Shown: positions 35,310 to 45,997 of the stretch, piece after piece | Layout of the letters: each line of letters starts with the position of its first letter | Position numbering within the stretch: the first letter of the stretch is position 1 | DNA from: Deinococcus sp. | GTDB lineage: Bacteria > Deinococcota > Deinococci > Deinococcales > Deinococcaceae | Assembly (NCBI GenBank): GCA_018260275.1 | Contig: JAGLBK010000002.1 | Coordinates: forward strand, 1-46,018 | Direction of reading: 5' to 3' | Length of the DNA: 46,018 bases | Made by a program: the position numbers and the translations under genes | The notes under the pieces: model-generated | Seen by the model: the letters and a program-made list of their open reading frames with translations, nothing else | What the model was told of the DNA's origin: nothing | The model's database searches: none

Positions 35310-36502
35310 CCGCCTGGGCGCAGGCTGCGGTAGGCCAGCGCCAGAGCCGCCACCGCCGCCCGCTCGCGTACCTGTTCGGGGTCGCCGGGCCAGTTGACCG
35401 CAACGGCCCGCTGCACCTCGCCCGAGTCGACCGCCGCGTAAGCCTGCCCCGCGTTCTGGCCTGCCACCGAGACGACCACAGCGAGACCAACCGCCGAATC
35501 CAGGTGTTCACGCGCCCCGCTCGCCAGTTCCTGTGCGGCGGCTTCGCTGACTAGGCCCTGGTCGCGCAGGGTCACTGGGGTCAGGCCCAGCGTAATTAGG
35601 CGGGCGTGATTTTCGGTCACGGCGGCGTCATGAAAACCGGGTTGTCCGGCCAGCAGCGTACAGAGTTGCCCGGCGCTTCCGGCCTCGATAATGCCCAGTG
35701 TGCGCCCGCCGAGCGCGGCCTGAACCGCCCCGGCCAGCGTCTGGTCGTCCTCGCCCCAGATCCACTTTTGCAGCAGGTCGCGCACCTGTTGGAGTGCAGG
35801 CTCCAGCAGGCTACGGGCCTCGGCCTCGGTTGCGGCGCTAGCGGCCACACGCACATCTACTCCGGTTTTGCGGGCGTAGGTGCCCAGGCTGGGATTACTG
35901 CCTTTGGTCAGGTCGCCCAGCACCTCGGCCAGGTTGCTCTCGCCGATGCCCTGGGTATGCACGGTGGTGTGCAGCAGGGTGCGGGTGGGTACGGGCAGAC
36001 GGGGCAGCACCTGTTCACGCCACATTTTTTTCAGCTCACGCGGTGGGCCGGGCAGCGCGACTAGTATTTTGCCGCCTTTTTGCACGAACCAGCCGGGCGC
36101 GGTGCCCACCGGGTTTGCTAGTGGCTGGGCCGAGGGAATCAGCCAGGTTTGCTTACGGTTGATTTCGGGCATCTCGCGGCCACGCTGGCTGTACAGGCCA
36201 CGCAGCCACGCAAGAAGTTCGGGGTCTTCGGCTGGGGTTTCGCCCAGCGCGGCGGCAATGGCTTCACGAGTCTGGTCGTCGTCGGTCGGCCCGAGTCCTC
36301 CGCCGAGAATGACCAAGTCGGCGCGGTCAACGGCTGTTTGAATGGCTCCCTGCAACCGTTCCAGGTTGTCACCGACAACGGTTTTGCGGTGCAGGGTCAC
36401 GCCCCGCGCCACGAGTTCCTGTGCGATAAACGAAGCGTTCGTATCGACGATTTCGCCGAACAGAAGCTCGGTTCCCACACTGATAATTTCTGCTATAGGC
36501 AT
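35297..36502 (-). CDS. cinA: CinA (NMN deamidase / competence-damage protein)
   Basis: A 401-residue two-domain protein. The N-terminal MoaB/COG1058 domain (residues about 1-165) starts IAEIISVGTELLFGEIVDTN and has LVILGGGLGPTDDDQTREAI. The C-terminal CinA domain (about 245-395) has LGIIEAGSAGQLCTLLAGQP, where the usual family pattern is ESCTGG. It is first in the operon with thpR and recA. TATACT lies at 36516-36521, 13 bases before the ATG, with GAGG in between. In other bacteria CinA deamidates NMN or is tied to competence; the AGSAG variant of the active-site loop deserves attention. Confidence 0.93.
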   Translation of the reverse strand: MPIAEIISVGTELLFGEIVDTNASFIAQELVARGVTLHRKTVVGDNLERLQGAIQTAVDRADLVILGGGLGPTDDDQTREAIAAALGETPAEDPELLAWLRGLYSQRGREMPEINRKQTWLIPSAQPLANPVGTAPGWFVQKGGKILVALPGPPRELKKMWREQVLPRLPVPTRTLLHTTVHTQGIGESNLAEVLGDLTKGSNPSLGTYARKTGVDVRVAASAATEAEARSLLEPALQQVRDLLQKWIWGEDDQTLAGAVQAALGGRTLGIIEAGSAGQLCTLLAGQPGFHDAAVTENHARLITLGLTPVTLRDQGLVSEAAAQELASGAREHLDSAVGLAVVVSVAGQNAGQAYAAVDSGEVQRAVAVNWPGDPEQVRERAAVAALALAYRSLRPGGWER

Positions 36503-36882
36503 AACAACCTCACTGAGTATAAGCGAAAACGGAACAGGATGCCAGGGGGAGACCGGGCTTCCCTGTGAAGTTCACATTCTATTCGCCCGGCTGCTTTGCG
36601 CGTCGCCAACAACGGACTTTGCCTGTCCTGTACGCGGCCAAGTCTGTTGCATTTAGCGCATTTTGCAAAATGTTAGAGCGTGTTTATAAAGTTTTCCCTA
36701 CAAACCACGCCCATTGGTCTTTCGTCGTGTGGGTCGTTAAAAGGTTGCCCGGTCGCCCCCTCACCCCTCGCTACGCGAGGCCCTCTCCCACAAGGGGCGA
36801 GGGTCAAAAAACCGTATCTGCGTGGCAGCTTAAAAAACTTCCTCACCCTTTATAAACACGCTGTAAGGGTCACCTGCCCCGA
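36503..36882. other. Intergenic region upstream of cinA with a family 3 repeat
   Basis: The left part holds the cinA promoter region (TATACT at 36516-36521). I see no clear copy of the 17-base palindromic radiation-desiccation response motif here. CATTTTGCAAAATG at 36659-36672 is a perfect 14-base palindrome beside the repeat. The right half is the family 3 element. No gene. Confidence 0.55.
36676..36863. repeat. Family 3 inverted-repeat element, copy b (intact)
   Basis: 188 bases flanked by TA (36674-36675, 36864-36865). It begins GAGCGTGTTTATAAAG and ends CTTTATAAACACGCTG, nearly perfect inverted repeats. The interior contains CGCCCCCTCACCCCTCGCTA and CCTCTCCCACAAGGGGCGAG, which form a stem. 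Copy a at 30166-31473 has the same length once its insertion is removed. Confidence 0.9.
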
Positions 36883-38064
36883 TTAGAACACCACGGCCCC
36901 GAGCAGCGCACAGCCCAGCACCACGGCCCAGGCGGGCACTCTGGCCGCGGTGAGGGCGGCGTAGGCCAGCAGCGCCAGCGCCAGGTGCCGCCCCGAGTGA
37001 ATGGCGGAGGTAAAGACCGGGTCGTACAGCGCCGCCAGAAGCAGGCCCACCACGCCCGCGTTCAGGCCGTTCAGGGCGCGGCGGGTGTCGGGCCGGGCCG
37101 CCAGACCTGCCCAGAAGGGCAAGGCCCCGAGCATCAGCAGCAGCCCCGGCAAAAACACCGCGACTGTGGTAATCAGGCTGCCCAGCACCGGCGAAAGGCG
37201 CTGCTGGGCCGCTCCCAGGTAGCTGGCGAAGGTGAACAGTGGCCCCGGCACCGCGTTGGCGGCTCCGTATCCGGCAATGAACGTGTCGCCGCTGAGGAAC
37301 TGGGGCACGAATCCGGCTTGCAGCAGGGGCAAAACGACGTGCCCGCCCCCGAAGACCAGTGCCCCGGCGCGGTAGGTCGTGTCGGCCAGGGCAAACGCCG
37401 GACCCAGCGGGCGCAGCAGCGGCAGCCCCAGCAGCAGGGCCGCCCACACCGCCAGCAGGATCAGTCCGGTGCGGCGCGGCAGAGCGACTTTCAGTTGCCC
37501 GGCCTGAACTGTTGCCATACCCGGCAGCCAGCGCCACCCGATCAGGCCGCAGATCAGCAGCGCCAGCAGTTGTGTCCAGGCTCCGGGAAGGACCAGTAAC
37601 GCCGCGGCCGTGCCCAGCGCCAGCCCCACGCGCAGTTGCCCCGGTCGGCTCTCGCCCGCCACCAGACTGCCCCACATTCCGGCCACCGCCTGAGCGACCA
37701 CCGCCACCGCCGCGACCTTCAGGCCCACCAGCCAGCCCGCGTGCCCCAGGGGTCCCAGCCGCGCCACGAGTAGCGCAAAGCCGAACATCAGCAGGGCGCT
37801 GGGCAGGGTAAAGCCCGTCCAGGCCGCCAGGGCGCCGGGCCAGCCCGCCAGCAGGAAGCCCGTGGCAAAGCCTACCTGGCTGCTCGCCGGACCCGGCAGA
37901 AACTGCGCCAGCGCCACCGTATCGGCGTACTGGGCGTCGCTCAGCCACCTGCGCCGCTCTACGAATTCGCTGCGGTAAAACCCCAGATGCGCGACCGGCC
38001 CACCGAACGAGGTCAGGCCCAGGCGCAGGAAGGTCGAAAAGACTTCACCGACGGATACATTCAC
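36883..38064 (-). CDS. chrA: Chromate transporter, ChrA family
   Basis: A 393-residue membrane protein made of two homologous halves, as in long ChrA proteins. The first half shows FLRLGLTSFGGPVAHLGFYR and LAQFLPGPASSQVGFATGF. The second has LLAVWAALLLGL, FGGGHVVLPLLQAGFVP and AVPGPLFTFASYLGAA. The family exports chromate or takes up anions by proton antiport. The start is GTG at 38064 with TAAACT nine bases upstream and no ribosome-binding site. It is divergent from corA. Confidence 0.92.
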   Translation of the reverse strand: MNVSVGEVFSTFLRLGLTSFGGPVAHLGFYRSEFVERRRWLSDAQYADTVALAQFLPGPASSQVGFATGFLLAGWPGALAAWTGFTLPSALLMFGFALLVARLGPLGHAGWLVGLKVAAVAVVAQAVAGMWGSLVAGESRPGQLRVGLALGTAAALLVLPGAWTQLLALLICGLIGWRWLPGMATVQAGQLKVALPRRTGLILLAVWAALLLGLPLLRPLGPAFALADTTYRAGALVFGGGHVVLPLLQAGFVPQFLSGDTFIAGYGAANAVPGPLFTFASYLGAAQQRLSPVLGSLITTVAVFLPGLLLMLGALPFWAGLAARPDTRRALNGLNAGVVGLLLAALYDPVFTSAIHSGRHLALALLAYAALTAARVPAWAVVLGCALLGAVVF

Positions 38065-38184
38065 CAGAATCTGAGTTTAGGCCCGCAATGTCAGCCCTGC
38101 TTCGCCTGGCCCTTGTACTCTTTGCGCCTGGCCCGCTAGCATGACGCGCTGCGCCAGCAGGCCGCGCCCAAAGGAGGTGATGAC

Positions 38185-38286
38185 GTGAATACCGAACATC
38201 TGGACCCCGGAGAACCGCCCAGTTTGCCCCCCACGCCATCCCTGTACCTGGAGGACGTATGCGTTATGTCTCAACCCAAATTCTGA
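38185..38286 (+). CDS. Short leader ORF 1 upstream of corA
   Basis: A GTG-started frame of 33 codons (opening VNTEHLDPGEPPSLPPTPSL, ending SQPKF) with a near-perfect Shine-Dalgarno, AAAGGAGGTGA (38170-38180), seven bases from the start. It is rich in Pro and acidic residues. It ends 25 bases before the corA start and overlaps leader ORF 2. A possible promoter lies upstream (TTGTAC, 18 bases, TAGCAT, about 38113-38142). It could be a translated leader that senses translation or ions, as Pro-rich leaders do at some Mg-transporter genes. A small independent protein is the alternative. Confidence 0.5.
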   Translation: MNTEHLDPGEPPSLPPTPSLYLEDVCVMSQPKF

Positions 38287-38311
38287 TTCAGGCGGCGCTG
38301 GCTGGTGGGCC

Positions 38312-38318
<7 letters not shown>
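38259..38318 (+). CDS. Short leader ORF 2 overlapping the corA start
   Basis: A 19-codon frame (MRYVSTQILIQAALAGGPC) with GGAGG four bases before its ATG. Its TGA (38316-38318) overlaps the corA GTG at 38312-38314, so ribosomes finishing here could restart at corA, which has no good ribosome-binding site of its own. This would be translational coupling. Confidence 0.5.
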
Positions 38319-39250
<932 letters not shown>

Positions 39251-39282
39251 AGTCTGTTTTCTGAAGCCTGGGCGGTGCGGGT

Positions 39283-39855
39283 TTAGCGCGTTCCGTCGAA
39301 GCCGCCCGCGCAGCCTGCCCCACTCTCGGGCGCGTCCTGGGCCAGGCCGTAAGTCTCGACGAATAGCTTAAGGTTCTCGTCGTCGGCGCTCTGGGCACTG
39401 ACCTGGGCATTCCAGACGGTCAGCACAATCGGCGCGGGCAGATTCTCACGCGGCGAGAGCAGCGACAGGGCCGTCACGGTCTTTTTCGGTGCGGGCTTCT
39501 GCTGGCTGCCTTCGGGCTGGGGCACCGTGACCTCAATGGGTGTTTTGAGCACTGCCGCCAGTGTGGTCAGTTCGGCGGCGGGTAGGCCGGGCCGGTAGGT
39601 CGCCCAGACCGCGCCTCGCGCCAGGGTATGCACGGCGTACTCGTCGTAGATGGGGGCTGTGTACGCGCCGCAGGTCTGCCACATGGCGTTGTAGGGGCCG
39701 CCCGCCGGGGGAGAGCCGGGGTAGTCCACCGAGCCGCTCCGGACGTCGCCCCCCTGGTACTGGAAGGTTCGCAGCCCCACGATTTCCTTCTTGGGGGTGG
39801 GCGGGGTGCAGGCGGTCAGGGCTAGCAGAAAAGCGATCAGGACGGCGCGGTACAT
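39283..39855 (-). CDS. DUF3105-like lipoprotein
   Basis: A 190-residue protein with a lipoprotein signal (AVLIAFLLALTACTPPTP, Cys at about residue 16). The DUF3105 core is present: SPPAGGPYNAMWQTCGAYTA, then DEYAVHTLARGAVWATYRPG, where His and Cys residues are conserved in the family. It is anchored in the envelope. Function of the family is not established. Confidence 0.83.
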   Translation of the reverse strand: MYRAVLIAFLLALTACTPPTPKKEIVGLRTFQYQGGDVRSGSVDYPGSPPAGGPYNAMWQTCGAYTAPIYDEYAVHTLARGAVWATYRPGLPAAELTTLAAVLKTPIEVTVPQPEGSQQKPAPKKTVTALSLLSPRENLPAPIVLTVWNAQVSAQSADDENLKLFVETYGLAQDAPESGAGCAGGFDGTR

Positions 39856-39900
39856 CGGCCCCAGCTTAACGCCTAGGCGCGGTACTGGGTTCGGCGGCGG

Positions 39901-40611
39901 TTACAGGCTTGCGGGGTCCAGCAGCAGCGGGTCCTCAGCCTCGAACGGCTCGGCGTACTTCACGCGCAGCAGGGTGCCCCAGTAGGTCAGCCGCCCCTTG
40001 CGCCGCTCGATGATCTCGGGGGTCACCGTTTCGGAAACGTAACCGCCCGCGAACTGGCTGCGGTGAGCGTGGATGGCCGCTTCCCAGGGGTTCATCACGT
40101 CGCCGATGTCCACCAGTACGTTGGCGCGGATGTCGGCATTGCCTTGGTACAGCAGCACGCGTTGCACACGCCAGGGTTCGCCCGCGACCTCGGCCTTTTT
40201 CAGCGCCGCGAGGTGAATGGCCCGTTTAGCCAGCTGATACGTGCCGAAGTGGTCGGGGTGCCGGTCGAGGTGGTGCGGCACGACCAGCACGCGCGGCTGC
40301 ACGGTCCGCAGCGCCCCGGCCAGGGCCTGCGCTCCCTCGGGCGTGTCGGCCAGGTTGCCGTCCGGCAGGCCCAGTTGCCCGCGCCAGCTCAGGCCCATGA
40401 TCCGGGCGGCCTCGGCGCACTCGGCCACGCGCTCCTCGGGGGTGCCCTGGGTGCCCATCTCGCCGCGTGAGAGTTCCAGCACGCCCACCGCTTTTCCGGC
40501 GCGGGCCAGTTTGATCAGGGTGCCGCCCGCGCCGATCTCGGCGTCGTCGGGGTGCGGCGCGAGACAGAGCCAGTCGAGTGGGCGAGGGTGGCCGTAGATG
40601 GTCGTGAGCAT
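39901..40611 (-). CDS. bshB1: Bacillithiol biosynthesis deacetylase BshB1
   Basis: A 236-residue zinc-dependent LmbE-type deacetylase. It has the metal-binding LAPHPDDAEIGAGGTLIKLA motif near the start, GEMGTQGTPEERVAECAEAA, and the second histidine site HHLDRHPDHFGTY (about residue 110). BshB1 removes the acetyl group from GlcNAc-malate to make bacillithiol, the main low-molecular thiol of Deinococcus. A start at 40611 (MLTTIYGHPRPLDWL) is preferred to an in-frame start six codons upstream on homology. No strong promoter box is seen. Confidence 0.9.
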   Translation of the reverse strand: MLTTIYGHPRPLDWLCLAPHPDDAEIGAGGTLIKLARAGKAVGVLELSRGEMGTQGTPEERVAECAEAARIMGLSWRGQLGLPDGNLADTPEGAQALAGALRTVQPRVLVVPHHLDRHPDHFGTYQLAKRAIHLAALKKAEVAGEPWRVQRVLLYQGNADIRANVLVDIGDVMNPWEAAIHAHRSQFAGGYVSETVTPEIIERRKGRLTYWGTLLRVKYAEPFEAEDPLLLDPASL

Positions 40612-40673
40612 GGCCGTATTGTGCGTCAAGTCGCGGCGACCCGGTCAGGGTCGGGAGAGGGCCGGGCTAGGAA

Positions 40674-41582
40674 TCAGAGGCTGGACACCGCTTTCTTCAG
40701 CACCCCGGCACTCGCTTTGAGCGCCTGCTTTTCTTCTTTGGTCAGGTTGGGCATGACGGTGTCCTGCACGCCGCCCGCGCCCACTATGCGCGGCAGGCTC
40801 AGGCACACGCCGAATTCGGGGGTGGGGGCACTGACGGTCAGCACGGCGCGGCGGTCTCCCACGATGCGCTCGACGATGCGGGCCAGCGCCGCCCCGATGC
40901 CGTAGTAGGTGGCCCGCTTGCCCTCGATGATCGCGGCGGCGGCGTCGCGGGTACCCGCTTCGATCTCGCTCCGGATGTCAGCCGTCCACTGGCGCCCACG
41001 CTCTTTCATAAAGTGCTCGATCGGCAGCCCGGCCACCGTCGCGGTACTCCAGGCCATCACTTCGCTGTCGCCGTGTTCGCCCAGCACGTAGCCGTGAACG
41101 TGGGTGGCGTCGACCCCGGCGTGCTGCGCCATCAGGTGCCGGAAACGGGCGCTGTCGAGCACCGTGCCCGACCCCAGCACCGCGCTTCCTGGGGCCAGTT
41201 GCACGGTCAGCTGGGTCAGGATATCGACCGGGTTGGTGGCGATCAGCAGCACGGCGTCGGGCGCGGCCTGGGTGATCTGCGCAATCAGTTCGCGGAAGAT
41301 GGCGGCGTTCTTGGCGAGGAGGTCTAGGCGGCTCTCGCCGGGCTGCTGGTTGGCTCCGGCGGCGATCACCACAACTTTGCTCCCCTCCAGGCTGGCGTAG
41401 TTGCCGCTACTGACCCGCGCCCCGTGGCTGATCGGGCTGGCGTGGGCGATGTCCTGGGCCTCGGCCCTGGCCCGCTTAACGTCCTTGTCGACCAGCACGA
41501 GCTCGCTGCACGAGTCACGCAGGGTCATAGCGTAGGCGGCGGTCGCGCCGACCAGCCCGGCTCCCACAACCCCGACTTTCAT
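40674..41582 (-). CDS. ldh: L-lactate dehydrogenase
   Basis: A 302-residue NAD-dependent dehydrogenase. It starts with the dinucleotide motif VGVVGAGLVGATAAYAM, carries the loop Arg in NQQPGESRLDLL, the substrate Arg in TVLDSARFRHLM, and the active-site YVLGEHGDSEVMAWS (catalytic His at about residue 170). GQQPG/NQQPGES favours LDH over malate dehydrogenase. Its ATG overlaps the uspA-like stop (ATGA), so the two are co-transcribed. Confidence 0.95.
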   Translation of the reverse strand: MKVGVVGAGLVGATAAYAMTLRDSCSELVLVDKDVKRARAEAQDIAHASPISHGARVSSGNYASLEGSKVVVIAAGANQQPGESRLDLLAKNAAIFRELIAQITQAAPDAVLLIATNPVDILTQLTVQLAPGSAVLGSGTVLDSARFRHLMAQHAGVDATHVHGYVLGEHGDSEVMAWSTATVAGLPIEHFMKERGRQWTADIRSEIEAGTRDAAAAIIEGKRATYYGIGAALARIVERIVGDRRAVLTVSAPTPEFGVCLSLPRIVGAGGVQDTVMPNLTKEEKQALKASAGVLKKAVSSL

Positions 41583-42031
41583 CCGCGCTCCGGCACGCGC
41601 ACGGTCAGCACCGGAATGGGGCTGCGGGCCACGACCTTCTCGGCGCTGCTGCCCAGAAAAAAGTGCTCTACCGCGCCCTGGCTATGGCTGCCCACCACGA
41701 TCAGGTCGGCCGCCCACCTCCGCGCCGCGTCTAGTACGCCTGTAACCGGGTCGCCTACCAGCAGCTCAGTCTCCTCGCCGGGCCGGGCCAGGGCACTGAG
41801 GCGCTGGGCATCGGCATGTTCAAGTGTGTTCATCAGCTGCACGTCGGGAATAACCGGGGTCACGCCGCCGAGTAGGTCGGGCGTAGCAGTCACGCGGGCG
41901 TCGGTCACGTGGGCCAGGCGCACGGCGGCACCGGGAAAACGCTGGCGCACCAGATCCAGCATGTACTGCGACGCGGCAGAAAAGTCCACGCCCACCAGAA
42001 TGCGCTGAAAGCCGCCGGAGTTCAGGGTCAT
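41579..42031 (-). CDS. Universal stress protein (UspA family)
   Basis: A 150-residue single-domain Usp. The opening RILVGVDFSAASQYML and the ATP-binding loop GSHSQGAVEHFFLGSSAEKV followed by SPIPVLTVR are typical of ATP-binding Usp proteins. TAGCCT lies six bases before the ATG (42038-42043), so it is likely leaderless. It heads a two-gene operon with ldh. Confidence 0.92.
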   Translation of the reverse strand: MTLNSGGFQRILVGVDFSAASQYMLDLVRQRFPGAAVRLAHVTDARVTATPDLLGGVTPVIPDVQLMNTLEHADAQRLSALARPGEETELLVGDPVTGVLDAARRWAADLIVVGSHSQGAVEHFFLGSSAEKVVARSPIPVLTVRVPERG

Positions 42032-42120
42032 GCCTATAGGCTACACCGGTCACGTAAGGTCACGGTCAGAACATCAAGAGGCTCTGAAGTGTGGCTGTGC
42101 TCACGCTGACAGCGCCGTAC

Positions 42121-42126
42121 TAGACT
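42121..42126 (+). promoter_or_regulatory. -10 box of the beta-CASP gene
   Basis: TAGACT six bases before the ATG at 42133, with no Shine-Dalgarno. Confidence 0.65.
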
Positions 42127-42132
42127 CGGCTC

Positions 42133-43599
<1,467 letters not shown>

Positions 43600-43650
43600 C
43601 CTTTCAGCAGACTTGAAGACTGCGCCGTTTCGAAGGCTGGGCAGGCATTA

Positions 43651-43786
43651 GATCAGTTTGCATAAAAAGGCCACGTTTTTTGTGGCCTTTTATGCTGAGT
43701 GGAGCGAGTGACTTTTAATGAGCAGCTGGAATAATGGAGCCGTTTGGGGTGGGGTTCCACAAATGGCGTAATTATGCAAGCTGCTC
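43651..43786. repeat. IS630-derived miniature element (family 2)
   Basis: 136 bases bounded by TA (43649-43650, 43787-43788). Its left end, GATCAGTTTGCATAAAAAGG, and right end, ATTATGCAAGCTGCTC, match both ends of the IS630-type element at 30220-31337. The transposase is missing, so this is an internally deleted or MITE-type derivative that the IS transposase could move. Confidence 0.9.
43661..43696 (+). terminator. Terminator hairpin in the left end of the family 2 element
   Basis: GGCCAC and GTGGCC pair around a seven-base loop with flanking AAAAA and TTTTA, so the stem extends through GCATAAAAGGCCAC and works in both directions. It lies about 65 bases behind the beta-CASP stop. Confidence 0.78.
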
Positions 43787-43834
43787 TAGAGCCGCTCAGC
43801 CTTTTTTATGGCTGGTTCGCCAGCCTTACGGCGC

Positions 43835-43840
43835 TAAACT
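43835..43840 (+). promoter_or_regulatory. -10 box of the aminotransferase gene
   Basis: TAAACT six bases before the ATG at 43847. No Shine-Dalgarno. It lies 46 bases from the end of the family 2 element. Confidence 0.62.
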
Positions 43841-43846
43841 GCGTTC

Positions 43847-45010
43847 ATGTGGTCTTCCCAGCGGGCGGCGAATGTTCCGGGCAGCGTGTTCTCTCTGATG
43901 GACGCCGCCAAGTCGCGGGCGCTGGGCCGGGGCCTCAATATCATCGACCTCAGCATCGGCAGCAGCGATCTGCACCCGCCCCAGGCCGTGCTGGAGGCGC
44001 TGTGGGAAGCGGTGCTGGACCCCGCGACCTACCGCTACCCCCTCTTTTCAGACACGGCTCCCCTGCGCGACGCGGCGGCCAGTTATATGCAGCGCCGTTT
44101 TGGGGTACGCCTGAACGCCGATACCGAGCTTTTGCCGCTGATCGGCGCACAGGAAGGGCTGGCCCACCTGCTGCTGGCCGTGACCGATCCGGGCGATACT
44201 TTGCTGCTTCCTGACCCATGCTACCCCCCTTACTGGGGCGCGGCAGCCGTTGCCGGACTGAATGTGGTCACGTTGCCACTGCTGCCGGAAAACGGCTTCT
44301 TGCCCGATCTGAACGGCGTGAATCTGGAAGTCAGACCGCGCGTTCTGCTGCTCAATTACCCCAACAATCCGACCTCAGCGGTGGCCGACCTCCAGTTTTT
44401 TCAGCAGGCGGCGGTCTGGTGCCGCGCACACGGCGTGCTGCTCATTCACGATCACCCCTACGCCGACCTGACTTTTGGCGATTACCGCGCTCCCAGCGCC
44501 CTGCAAACGGGTCTGTCCGGCGTGGTCGAACTGCATTCGCTCTCCAAAACCCACCACATGGGCGGCTTCCGCGTGGGCTTTGCTGCCGGGGATGCCAGAG
44601 CCATTGCCGCCCTGGCCCGCGTCAAGGGAGCCACCGATTTTCACCCGTACCTGGGTATTCAGCGGGCCGCCGCCCTCGCCCTCAGCCTGCCGCACGAAGT
44701 GGGCCGCGCCGGAGCAGACGTGTTCCAGACCCGCCGGGACGCCCTGGTGCCTGCCCTGCGAAACATCGGCTGGGAAGTCCAGTTGCCGGAAGCCAGCATG
44801 TATGCCTGGGCCAGGGTGCCGGGCCTAACCGACAGTGTGCAGTTCGCGGTACAGGCCGCCGAGCAGATCGGGGTGCTGGTCAGTCCTGGGCGGGCGTTCG
44901 GCGCACGTGGGGAAGGTTTTGTGCGCTTTGCCCTGGTCCAGCCCCCCGAAGTGCTACAGAACGCTGCCGATCGTCTGGGACGTTTCAGTGAGGGCCACTC
45001 CGGGCGCTGA
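43847..45010 (+). CDS. Class I/II pyridoxal-phosphate aminotransferase
   Basis: A 387-residue fold-type I aminotransferase. It has IIDLSIGSSDLHPPQAVLEA, the TYRYPLFSDTAPLRDAAASY opening, LLNYPNNPTSAVA (about residue 165), and the PLP lysine in ELHSLSKTHHMGGFRVGFA (about residue 230), with the phosphate-binding Arg later. The pattern is close to LL-diaminopimelate or N-acetyl/succinyl-DAP aminotransferases and to aspartate aminotransferase-like proteins; the substrate cannot be fixed. Confidence 0.9.
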   Translation: MWSSQRAANVPGSVFSLMDAAKSRALGRGLNIIDLSIGSSDLHPPQAVLEALWEAVLDPATYRYPLFSDTAPLRDAAASYMQRRFGVRLNADTELLPLIGAQEGLAHLLLAVTDPGDTLLLPDPCYPPYWGAAAVAGLNVVTLPLLPENGFLPDLNGVNLEVRPRVLLLNYPNNPTSAVADLQFFQQAAVWCRAHGVLLIHDHPYADLTFGDYRAPSALQTGLSGVVELHSLSKTHHMGGFRVGFAAGDARAIAALARVKGATDFHPYLGIQRAAALALSLPHEVGRAGADVFQTRRDALVPALRNIGWEVQLPEASMYAWARVPGLTDSVQFAVQAAEQIGVLVSPGRAFGARGEGFVRFALVQPPEVLQNAADRLGRFSEGHSGR

Positions 45011-45013
45011 GTC

Positions 45014-45364
45014 TTAAATTTTGCCCGCGTCCAGTGCTGCCAGCACCAGTCCCACGATTAGCAGCACGCCGCCTATAGGCGTGATCGCCCCCAGCATTTT
45101 TACGCCAGTCAGCGAGAGCAGGTAAAGCGACGCACTGAAAAGAATGGCCCCGGAGAGCAGGAAGGCCGGAGCGCGGGTCTGTCCGGCCTGGGTGCTCAGA
45201 ATCATCAGGGCCAGCGCCGCGTACATCTGATAGCGCACCCCGGTTTCAAAGTTGGCAAGCATTTGCGGGTCGAGTCTGGTTTTCAGGGCGTGTGCCCCGA
45301 AAGCGCCCAGGGCAACGGCAAGGGCGGCCAGAAAAGCCCCGGTCTGCATGGCGTTGATTTTCAT
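45014..45364 (-). CDS. DUF423 membrane protein
   Basis: A 116-residue protein with about four membrane helices (AFLAALAVALGAFGAHALKT at the start, then ALALMILSTQ, FLLSGAILFSASLYLLS, IGGVLLIVGLVLAAL). The GAFGAHALK segment is the DUF423 hallmark (E. coli YgdD, Bacillus YwdK). Function is unknown. TAGTCT lies six bases upstream of the ATG (45371-45376). It is convergent with the aminotransferase gene, with stops three bases apart. Confidence 0.88.
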   Translation of the reverse strand: MKINAMQTGAFLAALAVALGAFGAHALKTRLDPQMLANFETGVRYQMYAALALMILSTQAGQTRAPAFLLSGAILFSASLYLLSLTGVKMLGAITPIGGVLLIVGLVLAALDAGKI

Positions 45365-45436
45365 ACGCTCAGACTAGTGGCCCAGGCGCAATAAACAAGG
45401 GACGTTTGCTGTGTGTGTCGCTCGTCAGTCAAACGG

Positions 45437-45754
45437 TCAATGGTCGCTTTCAAGCGATTCCCGCAGCCACGTCTGGAATTCGGGCAGCGCCCGGTCAAAA
45501 GGCAGCGCGATGATTTCGGGCACCTCGTAGGTATGCAGTTCCTTCAGGCGCTTTTCCAGGTCGGGATATTTTTCGCCCGTGGTCTTAATCAATAGCAGCA
45601 CTTCCGGGTCTTCGGCAATTTCGCCTTCCCAGCGGTACACGCTTTGCACACCTGGCAGGATATTGACGCAACCAGCCAAGCGCTCCGCAATTATGGTGCG
45701 GGCCATTTCCGGCGCACGTTCGGGAGGAACCGTAACCAGCACGACGAGTGACAT
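45437..45754 (-). CDS. cutA: Divalent-cation tolerance protein CutA
   Basis: A 105-residue CutA1: LVVLVTVPPERAPEMARTII, ERLAGCVNILPGVQSVYRWE and ELHTYEVPEIIALPF are family signatures. It is a trimeric cytoplasmic protein linked to copper tolerance. The start at 45754 is set by homology and by TATTGT (45763-45768) eight bases before it; a longer frame to 45850 has no family similarity. Confidence 0.93.
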   Translation of the reverse strand: MSLVVLVTVPPERAPEMARTIIAERLAGCVNILPGVQSVYRWEGEIAEDPEVLLLIKTTGEKYPDLEKRLKELHTYEVPEIIALPFDRALPEFQTWLRESLESDH

Positions 45755-45912
45755 ATGCCTACACAATACTCCACTTACCTGCTGGCAAATTCGGTTCTGG
45801 TCAATTCTTCGATCGCCTTCATGCACCGAATTTAATGACGTCCAGGGCAATATTTTCCTCCCCTCAGGGCTTTGACTACAGGCTGCGTTAAGAGGCTATT
45901 GGTTCGCAGGGG

Positions 45913-45941
45913 TTGACAGAATTTGCGTGGGCCTGTATTGT
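45913..45941 (+). promoter_or_regulatory. Near-consensus sigma-70 promoter at the right edge
   Basis: TTGACA (45913-45918), 17-base spacer, TATTGT (45936-45941). This is the best -35/-10 pair in the window. A short palindromic GCCTCGGTTGAGGC follows at about 45948-45962, and the transcript would read into the sequence beyond the window. Confidence 0.75.
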
Positions 45942-45997
45942 TTCTGAGCCTCGGTTGAGGCGCGATGCATGACAACGAAGCGTGAACGAGATACGAG

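Noticed and set aside
36659..36672. CATTTTGCAAAATG as an operator for cinA
   Set aside because: It lies about 140 bases upstream of the promoter box, next to a repeat element, and matches no regulator site I know.
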